Positions 1-13,583 are shown, counted from the stretch's first letter. The stretch: DNA of 64,000 nt from Heterodera schachtii (GCA_023374025.1 SIJG01000038.1:811728-875727), one strand, 5' to 3'. Translations and numbers: made by a program. Notes: generated by a model not told the origin, from the letters alone.

Positions 1-2994
1 AAAAAATATTGCATAAATCAGAGTTAATAATATACAAATAGGACAAAAATTTACAGTTATATTAATGAGACTACTAATCGCTCAATAGGACCTTTCATCA
101 TCGAGAAAAAATATTGAAATGGAAAAAAAAAATTAAGATCATAAAAAAGAACATGGAAAAAAATATTAAGATCATAAAAACAGAACATACATTGTTCACC
201 ATGAGAATATATTTCTAAAGCATAAAAATTTATCTTTTAAAAGAAAAAATTAATTATTTACTCCCTTAATGTAATAAAACTTGAGATTGATGCTTTGTTC
301 GGCGCATGCGATTATTGAATTTAAATGAACCAAAAAATACATCAAAAATTATTAAGCCATAATTTAAATTTAAAAATTATTCCTAAAATGCCTTTTTTAA
401 ATCATTAAAATAAGAAATAAAATTAATTTTCTAAATATTTATTGAGTTTACTTGTTCATAAAACAAAAAAAAAAGTTTGTAAAAACTGAATTCGATAACA
501 TGCAAATAAAAATAAAAATAGCAAAAACAATCAAAAAAAAGCATTCATTAAAAAAATATTTAATTTCCAGAACATTTAAATATTTTAAAAAATCATGAAG
601 GAATATCCTAAAATTTTAAGAGACAAAACAATCAAAGAATTTTTAAATAAATGTAAGAAATTAAATATAATATTCTAGGCGGTCTCGAGTAATTTACAAA
701 AAAATAAATAAATTAAATTTAAACATAAGCAAGCTAAAATAAAAAACTAAAATGTTGCTAATGTTGCTAATTTAAATACGAAATAAGAACGATTACTTTT
801 TAAACGAATTTAAGAGATATTGTCCAATGCATTAGTCTATATGCTAGGTACACAACGATCATTCAGATAAATTAAATAATAAAAAATAATATTCTGAATA
901 AATTTAATCAAAGTTTTTTGTTAAATATAATAATTAATGAAAATAAATTTAGTATTCAAAATCTATATAATATGCAAAAGGAATATTTTTTTATGGAATT
1001 AAGGAGAAAGAATATTTGATAAGAATTTTGTGATAATTTCAAAAATTAATAAAATTTTTGTTAAAATAGAATTTGACTAAAAATTTATAAGAATCTATAG
1101 AAAATAATATTTCTTGCTTCATTAATAATTATTAGAGTCCGAGATTTCTGTATCTGCCGGGCCGGGATGATTTTTCTAGATGAACCGGTTTATGGGACCT
1201 TCAGGTTTTCAGATTGCCGGGAAATTTGGGAAAAACCCACAAATTTAATCAATTAACAACATTTGCAGATTTTTCTGTTATGAAATTTATAAAAATAAAA
1301 TGTATTAGAATGATAAATAACATTTATTATTTATTTACCAGAAAAAATTCTCTGCTTCACTGCCGGTTTGACTTATATAATTCATATATATTTATTAATT
1401 ATTAAAACTATAGAATAAAAAAATTTGTAGAATTTAATTAAAGCAAAATAAAAGAAAAACGAAATAAAAGCTAAATCTGTAAAATAATTTTATGGTAACA
1501 AATTAAATTCTAGCTAAAAAAATACTGAGCTGAAATTTTTTTTATTTAAGTTTGAGAAAACTTAATAATTAAAAGTAAAATAAAGTTTATTTAATTCATA
1601 ATAAATTTAGAATAAAAAAAGACAAATATTAATATTTAAATTCATAGCATTTCGAGGAAAAGCAAAACTAAATGACAATTGAAATTAATGCAAATGGAAG
1701 AAACTATAATTTTTATTTTTATGAATATGTACATATGGGAAATATTCAAATGGTGACCAAAATCAATTTCAGGGAAAAAAATATAACAAATATAAAACTA
1801 AATTTACTAAAATATTTGCAAATATTGTTTAAGAACTAATAAATAAATAAATTCATTAAAATATACTCTGTCTTAGAAAATAAATAAATTTAAAAGATTT
1901 TTTATATTTTTCTTTAATAAGACATGTACACTTATTTCAATAAAATTTCATTAAAATAAATAATGTATGACCCAAAAAAGAATATCATTTCTTAGTATAA
2001 AAATAAATGTAGGCAAAATTTAGTTAATATTAATAAAATTATTTAGGTTTCATATGAATAAATAAATCAGTATAAATATTTAACTATTGGATCAAAGGTC
2101 TTTCTGAAAACAAGAAAAATTTTTTTGTAAAATCTAATTGGAAACATGCATTTATAAATTAAAAATAATAAAAATTATCAAAAAATATCTTTAAATATTA
2201 GCGAGAAGTAAATCCAATAATTTTTAAAATCAAATTAGGTGATTGAATAGCAAGTAATTTTGTGTTAATCTTTTACGAGAATTATCATTAGCGATGATTA
2301 TTTGAGAAAAGAAATTCATGACCCAAAAATATGATGAAAGAAAATTACTTGTTCAAATGCTTTTCGTTCCTATAAACAAACACGGCACAATGCATTACAT
2401 CTCAAAGAGAAAATAAAATTTAAAACAAAAATTTTAACTTCAAACAAACTGATAAGTTAACAAATACCTGAAATTTGTGTACCGCAGCATTTCTGCTTTT
2501 CAGGGCTTAAAAATGTTATAATTTATCTCCTAAGGAAAGGAAATAATAAAATTTAAAATTAAAACTTTTATCATAATTAATAAAAATTCATAATTCAAAA
2601 AAATAAATATTAACCTATTTCATTATTATTTAAAATAAAATTTGGCTTCATAGAAAAAACATGCAGTTTATATTCTAGCGACTATGAATTCATATATGTT
2701 TACATTCGAAAAAAAATAATAATTTTTATCTTTTGAAATACTACTTAAGAATAATTCCGAAAATTTTTTGTTGAATATATACTTAATATTGAGGTCCATC
2801 AATTAATGATTAATCTACCCAATAATTGTAGCAAAAGAAAAAATAACCTTATTTTAAGCTAGAAAACGCGAGGTAATCAAAAAAAAAAATAAAATTCATA
2901 ACAATTCGTTTTTTATTCCTATAAATCTTTCATTTATTTAGGCTTTTAATTTAATCTTTTGTTGCTTATTTCAAAGTCATTTCGTATATCACTT
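1..2994. other. AT-rich non-coding stretch
   Basis: Continuous A/T-dominated sequence with homopolymer runs and frequent stops in all frames; no credible gene. A small GC-richer patch near 1138-1230 holds a GCCGGGCCGGG motif and could be a transposon end remnant, but I found no partner end for it. Confidence 0.6.
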
Positions 2995-3310
2995 CCAGCA
3001 TGGTACGGGCGGCGCACGCGGCGAGCGGAGGGGGGGGGGGGGGGGGCGGCAGCCCCCCCCCATTCAAACACCCAGCGAGAAAAAATTGCTTTTTTTATTA
3101 TTATTTTTTAAAATTAAATATCATTTTTTAAATAAATTAAACGCGAATGCCACGCATGTTCCTGTAGCTGCTGCTGCACGAACAGCCAGCCACGCACCAT
3201 TAACTGCTACTGTACTAACAACCGCGACGGTCTACACCGTGACGGTTCACCGTTTATAAACGGCTAGGCTCGGCACTCTAAACTCGGCACGCATGCCCTC
3301 AGAGCCGTCT
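2995..3310. other. GC-rich island with G17 and C9 runs
   Basis: An abrupt GC-rich island in AT-rich surroundings. It contains GGCGGCGCACGCGGCGAGCGG, a run of 17 G at 3030-3046 and a run of 9 C at 3053-3061, only 6 bases apart, so the two runs can pair or the G run can form a quadruplex. After a short AT-rich gap, 3138-3310 is again GC-rich, with CTGCTGCTGCACG and the partly self-complementary block ACGGTCTACACCGTGACGG. There is no long open frame through it; a 106-codon frame starting at 3293 is compositionally low-complexity and looks like chance. It could be a transposon end or a promoter/CpG-like island; the sequence does not decide. Confidence 0.5.
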
Positions 3311-6300
3311 AGTTGCTTTTTTAATATTATTGCGGTAGATGTGAAATTAAATTTTTATTCTTCATTTATCTTGAAATTTAATGTTGTTTTATCATTATTA
3401 CAAAAGTATTCACCTTTTTGCTACTTATTTCTTTTTTATTTTTGTAATATTATAATCTTTTGTCCTTATTTAATAGTTTTTGGTTTTATTCAATTGAAAG
3501 GACTTAATTTACTTTTGCATTCTATTTACTTGCTCAATTGCTTAAAATCGAATTGCGCCCACTTTTGCTCATTAATTCGGTTATGGAATTTAGCTGTTAA
3601 TCAGATTATATAATATGAAAATTTTTGATAACTTTTGTAATATTATAAAAAAGCAAAATGTTTAACTAACTATTAACATAATATTATGGTAATTACTTTT
3701 CTTTAATGGATTTATTTTCCTCAATATAAATTTCCAATGTTTTATTTTTAAAATTCAAGAAAAATATTTACAACTTAAATATAAAAATTTTTTATATTTT
3801 TAAAATCTAATTCTTTTCATTTTTTAAATCTAGTGATATGCAACTGGCGCCTAAAAATTTATTTTAAAATTGCGAATATTTTTTGTGTGTAAAGAAATTT
3901 TAAAAATTTTATCAAAGCCAAAAATTAAAAGACACCTGCTAGAACATAATTGTGATTGAAATAGTAATTTTAAACCGGACGTCCGAAGAGCCCGAGCTTT
4001 TTTTCAAAAATTGTTGACTGAATTAAAAATGAAATAATCCTTTATTTTTCTATTTAGCTAGGGAATAATAAAAGGGAAAATAGCGAATAATTCTAATTGA
4101 CTAAAATAAAAAATTACGGAATTTTACTTTTTCTGCGCTATTTCGTCACGGTTAACTTCATATAATATATAAATTTCAAATATTAAGCAGCAGTTGAAAC
4201 ATTTTACTTATCAAATAAAAAAACTTAAATATTTATTTCTAATGATTATTAAAAAATAATGTGATTTTATATTTTTTAAGTAATGTTTCATGTCATTATA
4301 GTTTATTATTTTGTTTATCAAAATAAGCTGTTATTATTTTTTAATTGCAATTGAGTGCCCGGCAAAATAAGGGTTTTCTTTTTCTCGTGTCACGCTCTTC
4401 TTTCCTGTCAAATGAGATTGGCCTTTTGGCATGTAAATTTCTAATTAAATTTATTATATTTTCTCAAAATAACTAATCGAAAAAACTGACTAAGATAAAC
4501 ATGGATAACATTAAATAATCAAAAATTTAAAATAATCAATTACATTTATCTAAACTATTTTTCCTTTTTAATAAATAAAACCTTTTCAAAAATTATGTTA
4601 AAGCTAATTTTATTTATTTTTTAAATTTTTTGAATTCAATTTTCTGAACGAAATTGTTCATTCATATTAATGGTTTTTATCACATTTATTTTGTTTTTTC
4701 GAAATCTTATTAATTAATGTTTTGCTTATTTATTTTTCTTTTTTGAATGTTGAATAATTTTTTAATTAAATCTTGGATTTATATGGACTTTACTTACCTT
4801 GCCGACATCATTTTATGGCATGTTAAATGTTCTTCAAGATTTAATTATTTAATTTTCTACTATTCTTAAATATTTTTATCACATATTAACTGATAAATAA
4901 ATTAATTTTTTTTTTCAATTTTTAATTTTTTTAGCTCATATTTATACTTGTGATACAGTTTGGCTTTTTAATTTATGATTAATTATTCATTTTCTATTAG
5001 ATGAATTTATTAATTTTTATTTATTCTTCTATTCTTATTTATATTTTCATTTTGTATTATTATTATTTTTTATTTAAATAAAAAATATTATTTCGTTTAA
5101 GAGCACTTCGATTAAAATTAATTGAATATTGAAGATTTAAAAATTTATTTAAACAGATTCCGCAAAAAATATAATTTTTATTTTCGCTATTTTTTATATA
5201 TTCATTTAATTCTTAATGCTTTCATTTATTTGTAAATTTTATATGATGTTCTGTTTTATTTTTGATTTTTGATTGTTTTCTGGTTATCGCAATTAATGTA
5301 ATTTCAATAAACAAAATTACTTTTCTTTTAGGCATATCAATTAAAATTAATTAAATATCGTAATTAGAAATTATTTCATATACTAAGATGATTATTAAAA
5401 TTTATTCAAATGGCATTGTAATAATAAAATAAAGTTATTCATTCATTTAAATTTTTATAATCAGGATTTTTATTTGTTTATATTTAATCACGTACCATTA
5501 AAATTTGTTTCATCTCGATTTGTTCCAAAACTTAATTATAATCTATGAAAATAACATTAAAGATGTTTTCCTGTCTTTTTTGTTTTATTTTTTTTGCTTT
5601 ATTTATTTTCCCATAAGTATGCATTTTTTGATTTTCATAATTTACTTTTTTAGTTCTTGCCTTTGTGTGACCAAAAATTTCATCATACGATAGGTATTTA
5701 GCTTCTAATTAATTAAGATTTGTTTTAAAACTGACTTTTAAACACCGAAGGAATGGTAAAAATAATTTTTAACAAATAGAAAAATGATAGTATTTAGCCG
5801 AACAATAAAGAGAGGCATCTTCGATTAATTTAAATAAACTTTAAATTATTAATTCTGACCAATTTTAAAGCAATAATATAAATAAATTGTTATATTGAGA
5901 ATATCATAAATTTTACTTGTAATAAAGCATTTTCCGATAAGTGGGGTTAAATATCAAATTTCAAGAAATTTCAAAAGCTATAAATTTCTAAAGGGACTAT
6001 TGATTATTTTTTTTAAACGTTTAAAATATTTTTTACAACCGGATAATAATTCATTTTATTGAGCTATTTAAAAAATAATCTAAAAAAATAACCTTCGGCA
6101 ATGGCAGCCTTCCCTATTTAGATTTTTGAACTGTAAAATTTTAAAATTCAAAATAAATTTTAAAATCTTTGAATCTGAGAAGATTTTGGCATTTTATTCT
6201 TTATCTAATAATATTATAAATATATATAAACAAAATAATATGCCATTAATAGAGTTTGACTAAATTTGCCAAGAACTAATCGGGAGAATTTTTTACTAAA

Positions 6301-6342
6301 GAGTTTATTTTAAATATTTAATTCGACGAGCGGAACTACTGA
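3311..6342. other. AT-rich non-coding stretch
   Basis: No supported feature. Several short open frames rich in Phe, Ile, Leu and Asn are expected by chance in this composition. A small GC-richer patch at 3973-4000 (CCGGACGTCCGAAGAGCCCG) is isolated. Confidence 0.6.
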
Positions 6343-6599
6343 CCACAGTTAGAATATGCCTCAGAAATTTGGAACCATTAAAAAAAGAAAATATCTGAAA
6401 ATTGAAGCAGTCCAAAAATTTTTACAAGAAAGCCTTCAAAAAATGTGGGCTTACTCCCATGCCGTACGAAGAAAGGTTAAACATTTGCGGAATTAAGACA
6501 TTGGAAATTAGGCATAAAATTAATGATATTACTTTTAAAATTATGAAAAAACATACACATCTTAAACCATCTAACTTTTTTGCTGTTGCTAAACGGGCT
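6343..6599 (+). pseudogene. non-LTR retrotransposon RT C-terminal fragment, part 1 (broken)
   Basis: Decayed 3' portion of a CR1/Jockey-like non-LTR reverse transcriptase. It begins with PQLEYASEIWN, the conserved thumb-region block that follows the RT domain, then shifts frame near 6372-6400 into KNFYKKAFKKCGLTPMPYEE and on to KINDITFKIMKKHTHLKPSN. The same block order (LEYA-EVWN, FTRKAFRKCG, GERLKI, RKINDL, FKIIKG) is present in the longer RT copy at 42124-43496, so the two belong to related elements that have clearly diverged. There is at least one stop and one frameshift. The element is truncated upstream of 6343. Downstream it is interrupted by the insertion starting near 6600; the frame resumes at 7856. 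Confidence 0.75.
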
Positions 6600-7855
6600 A
6601 GGGGGATTATTTTTCAACCTCTTCAGAAAGGGGGGGATAATTAGAGATTGGGGGATAAATGGAGAAGGGGGGATTATTATTTTGTGTAAAATTTTTGAAA
6701 TTTTTGAACATGTCGCCAAAAAATGTCATCGAGTCAAAGAAAAATCATTTTTTATTGCATTTTTTAAAAGAAATTCTGTTTTTTCTAGTTTGTTAACTAT
6801 CTATAATGCACAAAAAACACATTCTTTTTCAAAAAATTTTGTTTTAGCGCCACTTTTCATCAGTAGGAATCATTATTTTGGAGCTTGCCACTATAAAAAA
6901 CATTTTAGAAGTTGCCACGTTTTTTTGCCACTATTTTAGCATTTTGCCACCTATTTTTCAGTATTCCGACATTTTTTGAAAAATTTCTCATCAAAATGCA
7001 AGAAAAAAATACACCCCTAAGAATGGGTCCACCTCGTTTCGGCGCCAGCCCACTTTTTGGACTATAACTTTTTTCGTTATCAACTAAATCTAATATTGTA
7101 TCATTCGAAAGCCTTAAGTGTTCTCTATTAACCTGCAATTAGGTTTAAAAAAAGTTATGGTCAGAAGAATTTAAAAAACCAGATTTTCCAACTTTTTTGG
7201 CTATAACTTTTTTATAACTAACTATTTTTTTCAAAATTATTGGAAGCTAATAGAGAACACTTAGGGCTTTCGAATGATACTAACAATGTTAGATTTGGTT
7301 GATAAATAAAAAAGTTATAGTACAAAAACTGGGCTGGCGCCGAAACGAGCGGCGCCAAACGAGGGTTTCCCCTAAGAATCGACCTAAAAAATTTCAAAAA
7401 TACACCCCTAAGATTGACCTAAAATTTTTTTTTTAAAATACACCATTAAAAATTGGAAAACCTTTTCAAAAATTCATCCGTCATTTTTTTCTTGACCAAA
7501 ATTTTGGATTTAAAAAATGTCAATATTTTCTAAAATATTAGAAGGAAATGTAACCTCATTTGCAACAGCACCCAGTGAATAAAAAAAAAATTGTTTAATT
7601 TTTTGCTGAAAATTATGTCATTATCATCATTTTGGACTTTTCGCCACTATCTTTGCCACTACTATTTTGGCATTTGTTGCACTTTTACTGTCGATTTTGT
7701 TTGTTTTTTTGAAAAAATTGACGGCATATAATTTTCTGAAAATTCTATTTATCCCCCTGTGGGATAAATGGAGACTGGGGGATTATTTTTCAAACCACTC
7801 CTAGACTGGGGGATAATTGGAGATTGGGGGATTAATGGAGATTGGGGGATAATTA
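6600..7855. mobile_element. 1.25 kb insertion with repeat-rich ends splitting the RT fragment
   Basis: The RT protein reads AKRAR up to about 6600 and continues ANTVYITKTKNNFFNR from 7856, so the intervening sequence is an insertion. Both ends carry the same-orientation 18-bp motif ATTGGGGGATAATTGGAG (about two copies at 6602-6680, four at 7762-7856). Inside are TTGCCACTATTTT motifs at 6890-6955 and 7640-7675, and TACACCCCTAAGAATCGACC units at 7010, 7376 and 7411. The same architecture (same-orientation GCCTATTTT motifs at both ends and a CACCCCTAAGAAACGACC block inside) is seen in the hAT-like MITE at 43686-44282, so this is probably a relative. The right end does not mirror the left as a standard TIR, so the ends are not cleanly resolved. 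A hairpin element lies within it at 7033-7349. Confidence 0.6.
7033..7349. mobile_element. palindromic MITE-like hairpin, TIR CTCGTTTCGGCGCCAGCCCA
   Basis: The arms are near-perfect inverted repeats running inward from CTCGTTTCGGCGCCAGCCCA to a centre near 7190, and out again to TGGGCTGGCGCCGAAACGAG. Each arm carries an AAAAAAGTTAT block and a block resembling ATCATTCGAAAGCCCTAAGTG. The same two internal blocks recur in the hairpins at 10087-10652 and 62287-62746, which have different ends. It has no coding capacity and lies nested in the insertion 6600-7855. Confidence 0.75.
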
Positions 7856-8133
7856 GAGCAAATACGGTATATATTACAAAAACAAAAAATAATTTTTTTA
7901 ATAGGGTTATTAATTCATGGAATTTATTACCGAAAAATATTATGGAAATAAATGATCCCAAAAAATTCCGAGAAATAGCAAAATGAATAATTAAGCAAAA
8001 TGCATATTTTCCTGTGATTTGTTTCATTTATGTCTATTTTTTGTTTTATTTGACATTTACACATTTATTTTGTTGTGATTGACACTTATTTTGTGGTAAA
8101 AACTTATTCAAAATGCTATTAAAAATAAAATAA
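7856..8133 (+). pseudogene. non-LTR retrotransposon RT C-terminal fragment, part 2, plus 3' tail
   Basis: Continuation of the interrupted RT. The frame reads ANTVYITKTKNNFFNRVINS then WNLLPKNI and ends in KKFREIAK with a stop at 7984-7986. The equivalent part of the copy near 43.4 kb reads KTQNNFFNRIVKNWNNLP, the usual final block of these elements (Asn-Phe-Phe, Trp-Asn-x-Leu-Pro). From 7987 to about 8133 is AT-rich 3' UTR-like sequence ending in AAAATAAAATAA, consistent with the tail of a non-LTR element. Confidence 0.7.
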
Positions 8134-8504
8134 TTCTTAAAAAGTCTTTTAATCAACTCGATCAGACTATTCCTTAAGGTGGTCTGTAAACCCAAAATGG
8201 AATATAATCGTGAAAATGAAATTTAGTATTCGTCGCGTTGATGAATAAAACGTACAAAAAATTTTCTCAATAGCCTCTCTCTACTGAATTACATTGTCCT
8301 TTTTTCATCTCAGGAAAGGCAATGAAATGGCCATAAAATTGGCCATTAATTTATCGATTAGTTAAAAGAAGTATTCCGTTTTTGTTATTTTAATAAAAAG
8401 ATTATTTTTCGATTTCTCCATTTTAATATAAATATTTCATAGTCTTTTAAATAATTATTATTCAATTTTTTTTAGATATTTTGGGTAGGCGGAAGTTTAC
8501 ACAA

Positions 8505-9470
8505 TATTTTTTCCGAATTAGTTTATTATTCGCACTTTTTTAATTTTAAATCACTTTTTTTATTTTAGTGCACAGTTAAAAATTGGCAAAATTTTCATCG
8601 TATTTATTTTATTGCGTAAAAATTAAATTCTTAAATCCTTATCAAAAAACATTACTTGGCATACGCATAATTCTTCAGCCTTTTTTTACAGGATTTCATT
8701 CATTTTAATTTTTTTAACAATTGACAATTCATAATTTTATTCTAACAGTAAATCTTACTTTTTTTGTTTTTTCTTATATTAATTAAAAGTGAAATAATTT
8801 TTAATCAAATTTTATTTGAAGCCTTTAAAACTTAAACAAAAAATATTGTCTAATAAAAGAAAGAAAATTAACATAAAAATAAGTTGAAAGTTGGTTTAAA
8901 ATGCATGCAAAAGTGAAGATAACTATTGAAAATAAATATGAATGTCTAAATTTATAATTTCATTATTTATAATGCGCAAATACAATAAGTATCACAAATA
9001 ATAAAATCTGTTTTATAAATCATTGAAATAAAAAAATTTAATTTTTTTAAAAATATAATGTTCTTACTAAATACGTCTTTCGTAATATAAGGTTTCAAAA
9101 TATATTAAATAATTTAAAGAATTACAATTATTCTAGAAATTATTTTATAAAAGAATTTCTGAAACTAATATTAGAAGGTTTATTATTATTTTATCGTAGA
9201 TAACTGTAGAGTAATAGCATTAAATAAAATAAATTGTTTTTAGGTAATAATTACAAATAAATAAATTAGTAGGAATCTACCTTGCTGATAAACGTCTTAT
9301 TAATTAGATCCGTCAAATTTACCGAATCATTCATTCTAATTCTCGTATACTGTGTCCACTTCGAATCAAATTTTTCACCTATCAGTAAATAATTAATTTA
9401 TTAGTCAAAAGCTAATCCAAATATCATCGTTTATCATTTTTTCTTGTATTAATATTAATTTTATATGTTT
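8505..9470 (+). repeat. paralogous segment, uninterrupted copy
   Basis: This segment aligns collinearly with 16840-19500. Shared landmarks include TTTATTATTCGCA near 8511, ATTGGCAAAATTTT near 8583, AATGCATGCAAAAGTG near 8900, AATGCGCAAA at 8971, CAATAAGTATCACAA at 8983, and GCTAATCCAAATATCATCG near 9411. It lacks the two array-ended elements found in the other copy and therefore shows their empty sites: CAAAAGTG at 8908-8915 and AAATACAA at about 8978-8985. No coding function is seen. Confidence 0.8.
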
Positions 9471-10086
9471 ACTACGCTAGTCACTTTTCGTTGAAACTTT
9501 CCAATACTATATTTAAGAACAATATTTACTATGTTTAATTTAATATTCTTATAACTACTTCATTTAGGTTAAATTCATTTACTTTCTTTTTATTTTGTAG
9601 ATTGTTATGTTCTCTATCATTTCAACTCTTTTTCCCCCATTTTGATTTCATTTAAACAAAATTATAACCCAAAAACTAATTTTAGGCATTTTGAACCTTG
9701 GTCAGTTTGAGAATGCATATTTCATTGAAAATGCAAACAAAAAGTCTAATGAAAAGTTATTTTGAGAGAATATAGTTAGGACAATGTTTTTGCAAAATTT
9801 GAGAATTTTTGTTAAAATGTTTGGTTTTTTATGAAAACTCAAAATTTCTCCAGCAGAAAATTTTGACACAAAAATCGGCTTTCTTGGGACTAATTAATTC
9901 ATAAAATTTTTTTGTGAAAAGATAAAAAGATAAAAATAAGTCATTATGAAAGAGAAAATATCAATCTACAAAATAAAAAATAGAGAAAAGTGAATCTCAG
10001 CATTGAGAATTTTTTAATTCCAAAAAAAACGGGTATCAAACTTATGTTCCACCCTAAGTATAACGGATGTGTGCGGTGCTAGGTGG
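9471..10086. other. AT-rich stretch, nothing recognised
   Basis: No gene or repeat is supported here. A short GC-richer part begins near 10030, next to the inverted-repeat element that starts at 10087. Confidence 0.5.
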
Positions 10087-10652
10087 TTTCTTAAAAACCG
10101 CCACTATGGGCGTTTACGCCAGGGCGTTTCTTAAATCCGCCAAGGGGTAGAAAAACAAAAAATGTAAGATATATAAATTCATAACTTGGCTTAATTCAAC
10201 CATTAATAATTCTGGTTTAATTTAGAAAATTCTGAAAAAAAGTTATAAAGCATTGAACATGCTATATTTTTTTGCCATGGTCATGCATATTTATTTATAA
10301 ATATTTAAGTCCTTAAAATGCAATTGAGCCAAAATTAATTTATTCGATAGACATCAAAATTCTCTACTTTTCTTTAAAGTTTCAAAAAATTTCATTGAGT
10401 TTCAAAAAAGTTATGGCCAAAAAATTTTGACTCAAGATTTTTTATATTTTGTGACTATAATTTTTTAAATTTTTTATAAAATTTTCTAAATTAATATTCT
10501 GATAGAGAACAACTATAGTAGCTATTTAATGATACCAAGAATTATTAATTTGATTCAATTTAAGCCAAGTTATTAGTTTATAGGTATTACATTTTTTGTT
10601 TTTCTACCACTTGGCGGATTTAAGAAACGCCCATAGTGGCGTTTTTAAGAAA
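10087..10652. mobile_element. palindromic MITE-like element, TIR TTTCTTAAAAACCGCCACTA
   Basis: Left end TTTCTTAAAAACCGCCACTA and right end TAGTGGCGTTTTTAAGAAA are inverted, followed inward on both sides by a block reading TTAAATCCGCCAAG and then GTAGAAAAACAAAAAATGTAA. The arms continue with AACTTGGCTTAA...CAACCATTAATAATTC on the left and its diverged complement at 10540-10575. The centre holds GTTATGGCCAAAAAA. The left end carries an extra TACGCCAGGGCG segment not mirrored on the right. A clear target duplication is not visible. The core is homologous to 32390-32640, which has unrelated outer sequence. Confidence 0.75.
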
Positions 10653-13583
10653 TATTTCAAAATAATTGAAAAATAATCAAAAATGCTCTTAATCTAATAC
10701 ATATCCATTGCGAAGATAAAAGTGAAAAAATAAGAAAAAACTTAATAAAACAATATCTAATAAAAGACTCGCAATGAGAAATATAATTTTCCACGTGACG
10801 AATATCAAAAATTAGTAACAAGAATAATATAAAATAAAACTTCAACTAAAAAATAAACGTTCTAATATTAGATATAGAAATGCATAAAAAATGGCAATGA
10901 AATAGAAAACAAATGAAAAAAAATACTATAAAAATTAAATAAATAATTAAATATTCAATTATATTTATTAAATATATTTTATGATGAAAGTAAAAAAACA
11001 AAATAGTTATTTTATTGTAAATACCTAATTATATACTGCAAATAATAATTTAAAAAAAAACAAAAAAAATGTTAAATGTAAATAATTTTCATACTGCCAT
11101 GTCTACAAATTTAAATTTTGCAATCTTTGACTAATTTTTTATATGTAATTGCGATGCAAAAATATAAAAATTATTATATTTTTCTAAACGTGAAAACACC
11201 AAACAGAAAATAATTATCATATTTGAATATAAAAGAACACATTAACATAAAAAGGCCTTCAATTTGGTCTTCGAGGCATCTCATTCAAATTAAATTGATG
11301 AACAATTTATTTTTTTAAAAATAACAAAAGAATTTAGATATAACGAAAAATGATCCTTTTCATAAATGCGATATATATCTATAAAATTCATAACCGGCCA
11401 AAGTTTGCCATAACACACTGCCAAGTTATCATCACAATCTCAAGACGGCACTTGGTACTAATTAATAAAATAAAAATAACTCTGATTTCATTATAAATTT
11501 AAATTGACTTAAAAACATTTATAAGAAAATTAAAAAATAAATGTAAATTATACAAAATAATAATTTCAGATTATTTAAGAGAAACTAAATTTGAAAAAAT
11601 GTAGTTTGGTTTATATTTTTCTAACATGAAATCACGCAGAGACAATAGAACAGCACACGATTTTTTGCAAATTTGCTCTTGAAAATATTTTAATTGTTTT
11701 GACAAATATAGATAAATAAACAAAGAGAAGAATGAAAATTTAAAATTTATATTTTTTTAGCATGTTTAAATAAAAGTTAATAAACGAATTAGAGCTAAAT
11801 ATTATAAAGCAAATTATTGTATTTCTTATTTTTCACAAAATTTTCATTCGATGGAGTTGTCTTGATTTTATCACTCCACAAAGGCATTTTAAGAGTTATT
11901 TTTTAAACATTTTCTTTTCCTTCAACTTTGATTGACGCAGACCCCCATTCTAAATATAAAGTTTTTAATTCAGTATTTTTATTATTAATAAAAAAATTTA
12001 TCAAAGAGAAAACATGGTTTTTCCATAATCATTATGTTATTCATGTTATTTAATTTTCAAATAATTTTGTAAATTAAAACTTTAATTATTGTTTAGCAAA
12101 CGTACAAAAAAATTAATGATCATCTATAGTCACAAAATAAAAAATCTTTCTCTTTACAATATTGTACTTATTTTGCTACTTTTTTTTTTACTATTTATGT
12201 GTTAAATATTTATTTATTTAAATATATATTCCCTTTAATGTTATTTCTTTTTATTATTTTATCATCTATATATTTAATCCATTAATTTAGCTTTATTGGA
12301 ATGTTCCATGCGTTCTTTTCATCATATTTTTATAATTTATTTATATTTTGATTCTGTTTTGTTTTAAAAATTTTTTTCTTTGTTTATCTTTTTTCTGAAA
12401 AAAATAATTCATAAATTTCTAATAACTCTCAAGTGTTTGATGTATTTGATAAATTTTTATATTTATTTTAATATAAGATAAGTTATATTTTAGTCAAAAG
12501 AAAATAACCAATGATATGTTAAATTGACAAAATTAAATGTTAAATGAGAATAAAAAATAAATAATTTAAGTTTTAATTATGACTGAAAAAAAAGTTTATC
12601 AGCATATATTTAATATTAAATAAATTCTTAAATTTCTTTTATACTAAGAGGAAGTCAACAAGAAAAAAACATAAATTAAAAAAAAATTTAACAAAAAAGA
12701 TCATTTTGGTTGGCATATTAAAATAAGATCTATATTAAATTCCGTCTGCGCTTAAATTCCATAAATTAAATAATATCCACAAAAAAGATTTAAAATTAAA
12801 ATCTTGAAGAAAATGATAATAAAGTACCAAAACAATAAAACAAAAATTTAAAAAAATAAAATTAATTCATTTTAGTTTCATTTATTATACTAAGATTATT
12901 AAAATATAAATACATATATTCTATAATATTTTATTGGGAATATAATATATGGCAGTAAAAAAACAAAAAACAACTTTTTAAAAATTAAATGTAATTGTTT
13001 TTAGGCGAAATATATTTTCTATTTCATCAATTTATATTAAATGAATACATTTCATAAAACGAATTAAATGTAAGAAAATAAAATGCAAATAAAAATTAAC
13101 AAAAACATTAACATGAATAAAAATAATAATTATTTAATTAAAAAATGAATTCACAAAACCAAAAATTTACTTGATAACCTAGACAAAGATTGTAAATTAA
13201 TTAAAATACAAAAAAAACAATATAAACTAACAAAAAACTTTGTTTTGCATTGAATTGCAAAAGTTAAAAACTACAATTATGTATTGAAAATATATATGTA
13301 CTATAAAATATTTTTTAATAAATATCAATAACGTATCAGTATTTTTGCCCAGAGGTTGCAAACAACCTGTCAAAGCCGATCTTGGACTTTGGAAATTAAA
13401 GAATAAAACGTGCTTTATGTTTTGAACACTGAGAACTTAAATATACAAATATATTAATTTTTTTTAAATCAAAACAAGATAAATAAAAAATTAATTAATT
13501 AAAACGGTAAATAACTATAATTAAAAATAAACTTTCTTATGAATTTCCATATTATATTTTGAATAAAACCAATTAGTAATTAT
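10653..13583. other. AT-rich non-coding stretch
   Basis: No supported feature. Open frames here are short, low-complexity and uninformative. Confidence 0.55.

Noticed and set aside
3293..3613. 106-codon plus-strand frame
   Set aside because: Low-complexity Phe/Leu/Ile/Asn-rich reading of T-rich DNA, with no domain or initiation context.
13365..13410. Possible tRNA-like GC-richer patch
   Set aside because: No cloverleaf arms or T-loop GGTTCRA box could be built from it.
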